7,488 nucleotides of DNA from an uncultured Oscillospiraceae bacterium. GTDB taxonomy: Bacteria > Bacillota_A > Clostridia > Oscillospirales > Oscillospiraceae. Of this stretch, positions 6,695 to 7,488 are shown in pieces (within the stretch, counting starts at the first letter, position 1; each line of letters opens with the position of its first letter). The DNA is taken from the NCBI GenBank assembly GCA_944386965.1, contig CALXDE010000215.1, positions 1 to 7,488 on the forward strand, in the 5' to 3' direction. Under the pieces are notes generated by a model. The model had not been told where the DNA came from and ran no database searches. It saw only the letters and a program-made list of their open reading frames with translations. A program made the translations under genes and the position numbers.

Positions 6695-6850
6695 GGCACC
6701 CCGCGGGACGCTTCCGCGCCCCGCGGGGACCCCTCCATTTGACTGCAATCGCCCGGAGTGAATCCGGCCGATTGCAAGATTTTGCCTCCGGCAAAATGCT
6801 TGTCCGCCGGACTCCCGGCGCCGGCGCTTGCGCGCCCTCTCCGGCGTGTG
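6695..6850 (-). mobile_element. 156-bp hairpin-rich insert between the tail copies
   Basis: Sequence lying between the two copies of the EF-G-like gene tail. On the minus strand it folds into consecutive hairpins. They are GGCGC-GCAA-GCGCC (6836-6823), CGCCGG-GAGT-CCGGCG (6820-6805), ATTTTGCC-GGA-GGCAAAAT (6797-6779), a two-part stem TGCAATCG...CGATTGCA (6776-6744) with an inner CCGGA/TCCGG hairpin, and a 13-bp stem with a GGAA loop (6728-6699). Two loops fit the GNRA tetraloop rule. There is no open frame with a ribosome binding site, no transposase and no terminal inverted repeat. It could be a miniature mobile element, a structured RNA, or a repeat of another kind. Calling it mobile is inference from the flanking duplication. 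Confidence 0.5.
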
Positions 6851-6889
6851 TTACTCCGCCGCCAGGGCCTTTGCCTCAGCGATGGCCTT
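6851..6889 (-). repeat. In-frame copy of the duplicated 39-bp gene tail
   Basis: This is the 3' end of the EF-G-like gene itself, encoding KAIAEAKALAAE and TAA. It forms a direct repeat with 6656-6694, offset by 195 bp. It is directly followed (minus strand) by the hairpin-rich insert, whose first bases CACACG touch the stop codon. Confidence 0.93.
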
Positions 6890-7488
6890 CTCCTGGGCCG
6901 CCGGCGGGCACTCCTCATAGCGCACGAAGTGGAAGGTGAAGGAGCCGCGGGACTGGCTCATGGACCGCAGGTCGATGGCGTAGCTCATCATCTCCGCCAT
7001 GGGCACCTCGGCGGTGACGATCTGGTCCCCGTCGCCGGTGGGGTCCATGCCCATGACACGGCCCCGGCGCTTGTTGAGATCGCCGATGATATCGCCCATG
7101 TAGGCGTCGGGAATCCGGACCTTCAGCTCGCCAATGGGCTCCAGCAGCACCGGAGACGCCTCGGGCAGGGCGGCCTTATAGGCCAGCTGGGCCGCGGTCT
7201 TGAAGGCGATTTCCGAGGAGTCCACCGGGTGATAGGAGCCGTCCACCAGGGTGGCCTTCAGGAACACCACCGGATAGCCGGCCAGCACGCCGTGCTGGCA
7301 CGCCTCTCTCAGGCCCTTCTCCACGGCGGGGAAGAAGTTCTTGGGCACGCTGCCGCCGAAAACCTCCTCGGCAAAGATCATATCCTCGCTCTCATCCTGG
7401 GGCTCGAAGACGATATGGACATCGCCGAACTGGCCGGAGCCGCCGGTCTGCTTCTTGTGGCGGCCCTGCTTGCGCACGGACTTGCGGA
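6851..7488 (-). CDS. Elongation factor G-like protein, C-terminal 211 residues (5' end outside window)
   Basis: Translocation-type GTPase family acting on the ribosome. Only domains IV and V are visible. Domain IV begins with GRHKKQTGGSGQFGDVHIVF and continues through GSVPKNFFPAVEKGL, GVLAGYPVVFLKATLVDGSY and HPVDSSEIAFKTAAQLAYKAA. Domain V starts near PVLLEPIGELKVRIPDAYMGDIIGDLNKRRGRVMGM and ends with AIDLRSMSQSRGSFTFHF. The QTGGSGQFGDV form, in place of the usual QSGGRGQYGHV of main EF-G, points to the second, EF-G2-like paralogue group; this is from memory of the family. The GTPase domain needed to confirm it is not in the window. The short Ala/Glu/Lys-rich tail after the conserved end carries the 13 codons that recur downstream. 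Confidence 0.93.
   Translation of the reverse strand, partial: RKSVRKQGRHKKQTGGSGQFGDVHIVFEPQDESEDMIFAEEVFGGSVPKNFFPAVEKGLREACQHGVLAGYPVVFLKATLVDGSYHPVDSSEIAFKTAAQLAYKAALPEASPVLLEPIGELKVRIPDAYMGDIIGDLNKRRGRVMGMDPTGDGDQIVTAEVPMAEMMSYAIDLRSMSQSRGSFTFHFVRYEECPPAAQEKAIAEAKALAAE

Noticed and set aside
6695..6850. Hairpin cluster as a tRNA, CRISPR array or known riboswitch
   Set aside because: No cloverleaf with CCA-adjacent stem, no regularly repeated spacer units, and no riboswitch core motif could be recognised.
6571..6918. A 115-codon minus-strand frame through the hairpin insert
   Set aside because: It starts inside the EF-G-like gene in another frame, is Arg-rich from GC-rich hairpins, has no ribosome binding site and crosses the terminator.

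Overview
This 7.5 kb window is GC-rich, densely packed and almost entirely coded on the minus strand. Strong AGGAGG-type ribosome binding sites, sigma-A-like promoters, compact Rho-independent terminators and a DUF1846 protein (a family found mainly in Firmicutes) suggest a high-GC Clostridia, plausibly an Oscillospiraceae gut anaerobe. The lineage is inference.

Layout from left to right. A DEAD-box RNA helicase (minus) runs off the left edge. Its promoter lies inside the terminator of the gene before it, a 57-residue hypothetical gene (minus). That small gene is divergent from a 53-residue ribbon-helix-helix regulator (plus), and the 100 bp between them carries promoters, a 10-bp-phased direct repeat and inverted repeats that look like operator sites. 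The regulator converges on tex (minus), and the two share a perfect-looking bidirectional hairpin terminator. Upstream of tex is a DUF1846/UPF0371 gene with its own promoter, then an acyltransferase-3 membrane protein, then the C-terminal part of an EF-G-like translation factor that runs off the right edge.

Helicase, Tex and the EF-G-like factor all act in RNA or translation housekeeping. DUF1846 has no settled function, and the acyltransferase probably modifies an envelope polymer. Each gene is mostly its own transcription unit, with a hairpin terminator after nearly every one. No pathway linking them is visible.

The most unusual structure is between the EF-G-like gene and the acyltransferase. 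The last 13 codons of the EF-G-like gene, ending exactly at the TAA stop, occur a second time 195 bp downstream with one silent change. The 156 bp between the copies is packed with consecutive hairpins, two of them with GNRA-type tetraloops. It looks like a small structured element inserted at the gene's end with duplication of the gene's tail, leaving the protein intact and moving its original terminator 195 bp away. Whether it recurs elsewhere in the genome cannot be judged from this window.
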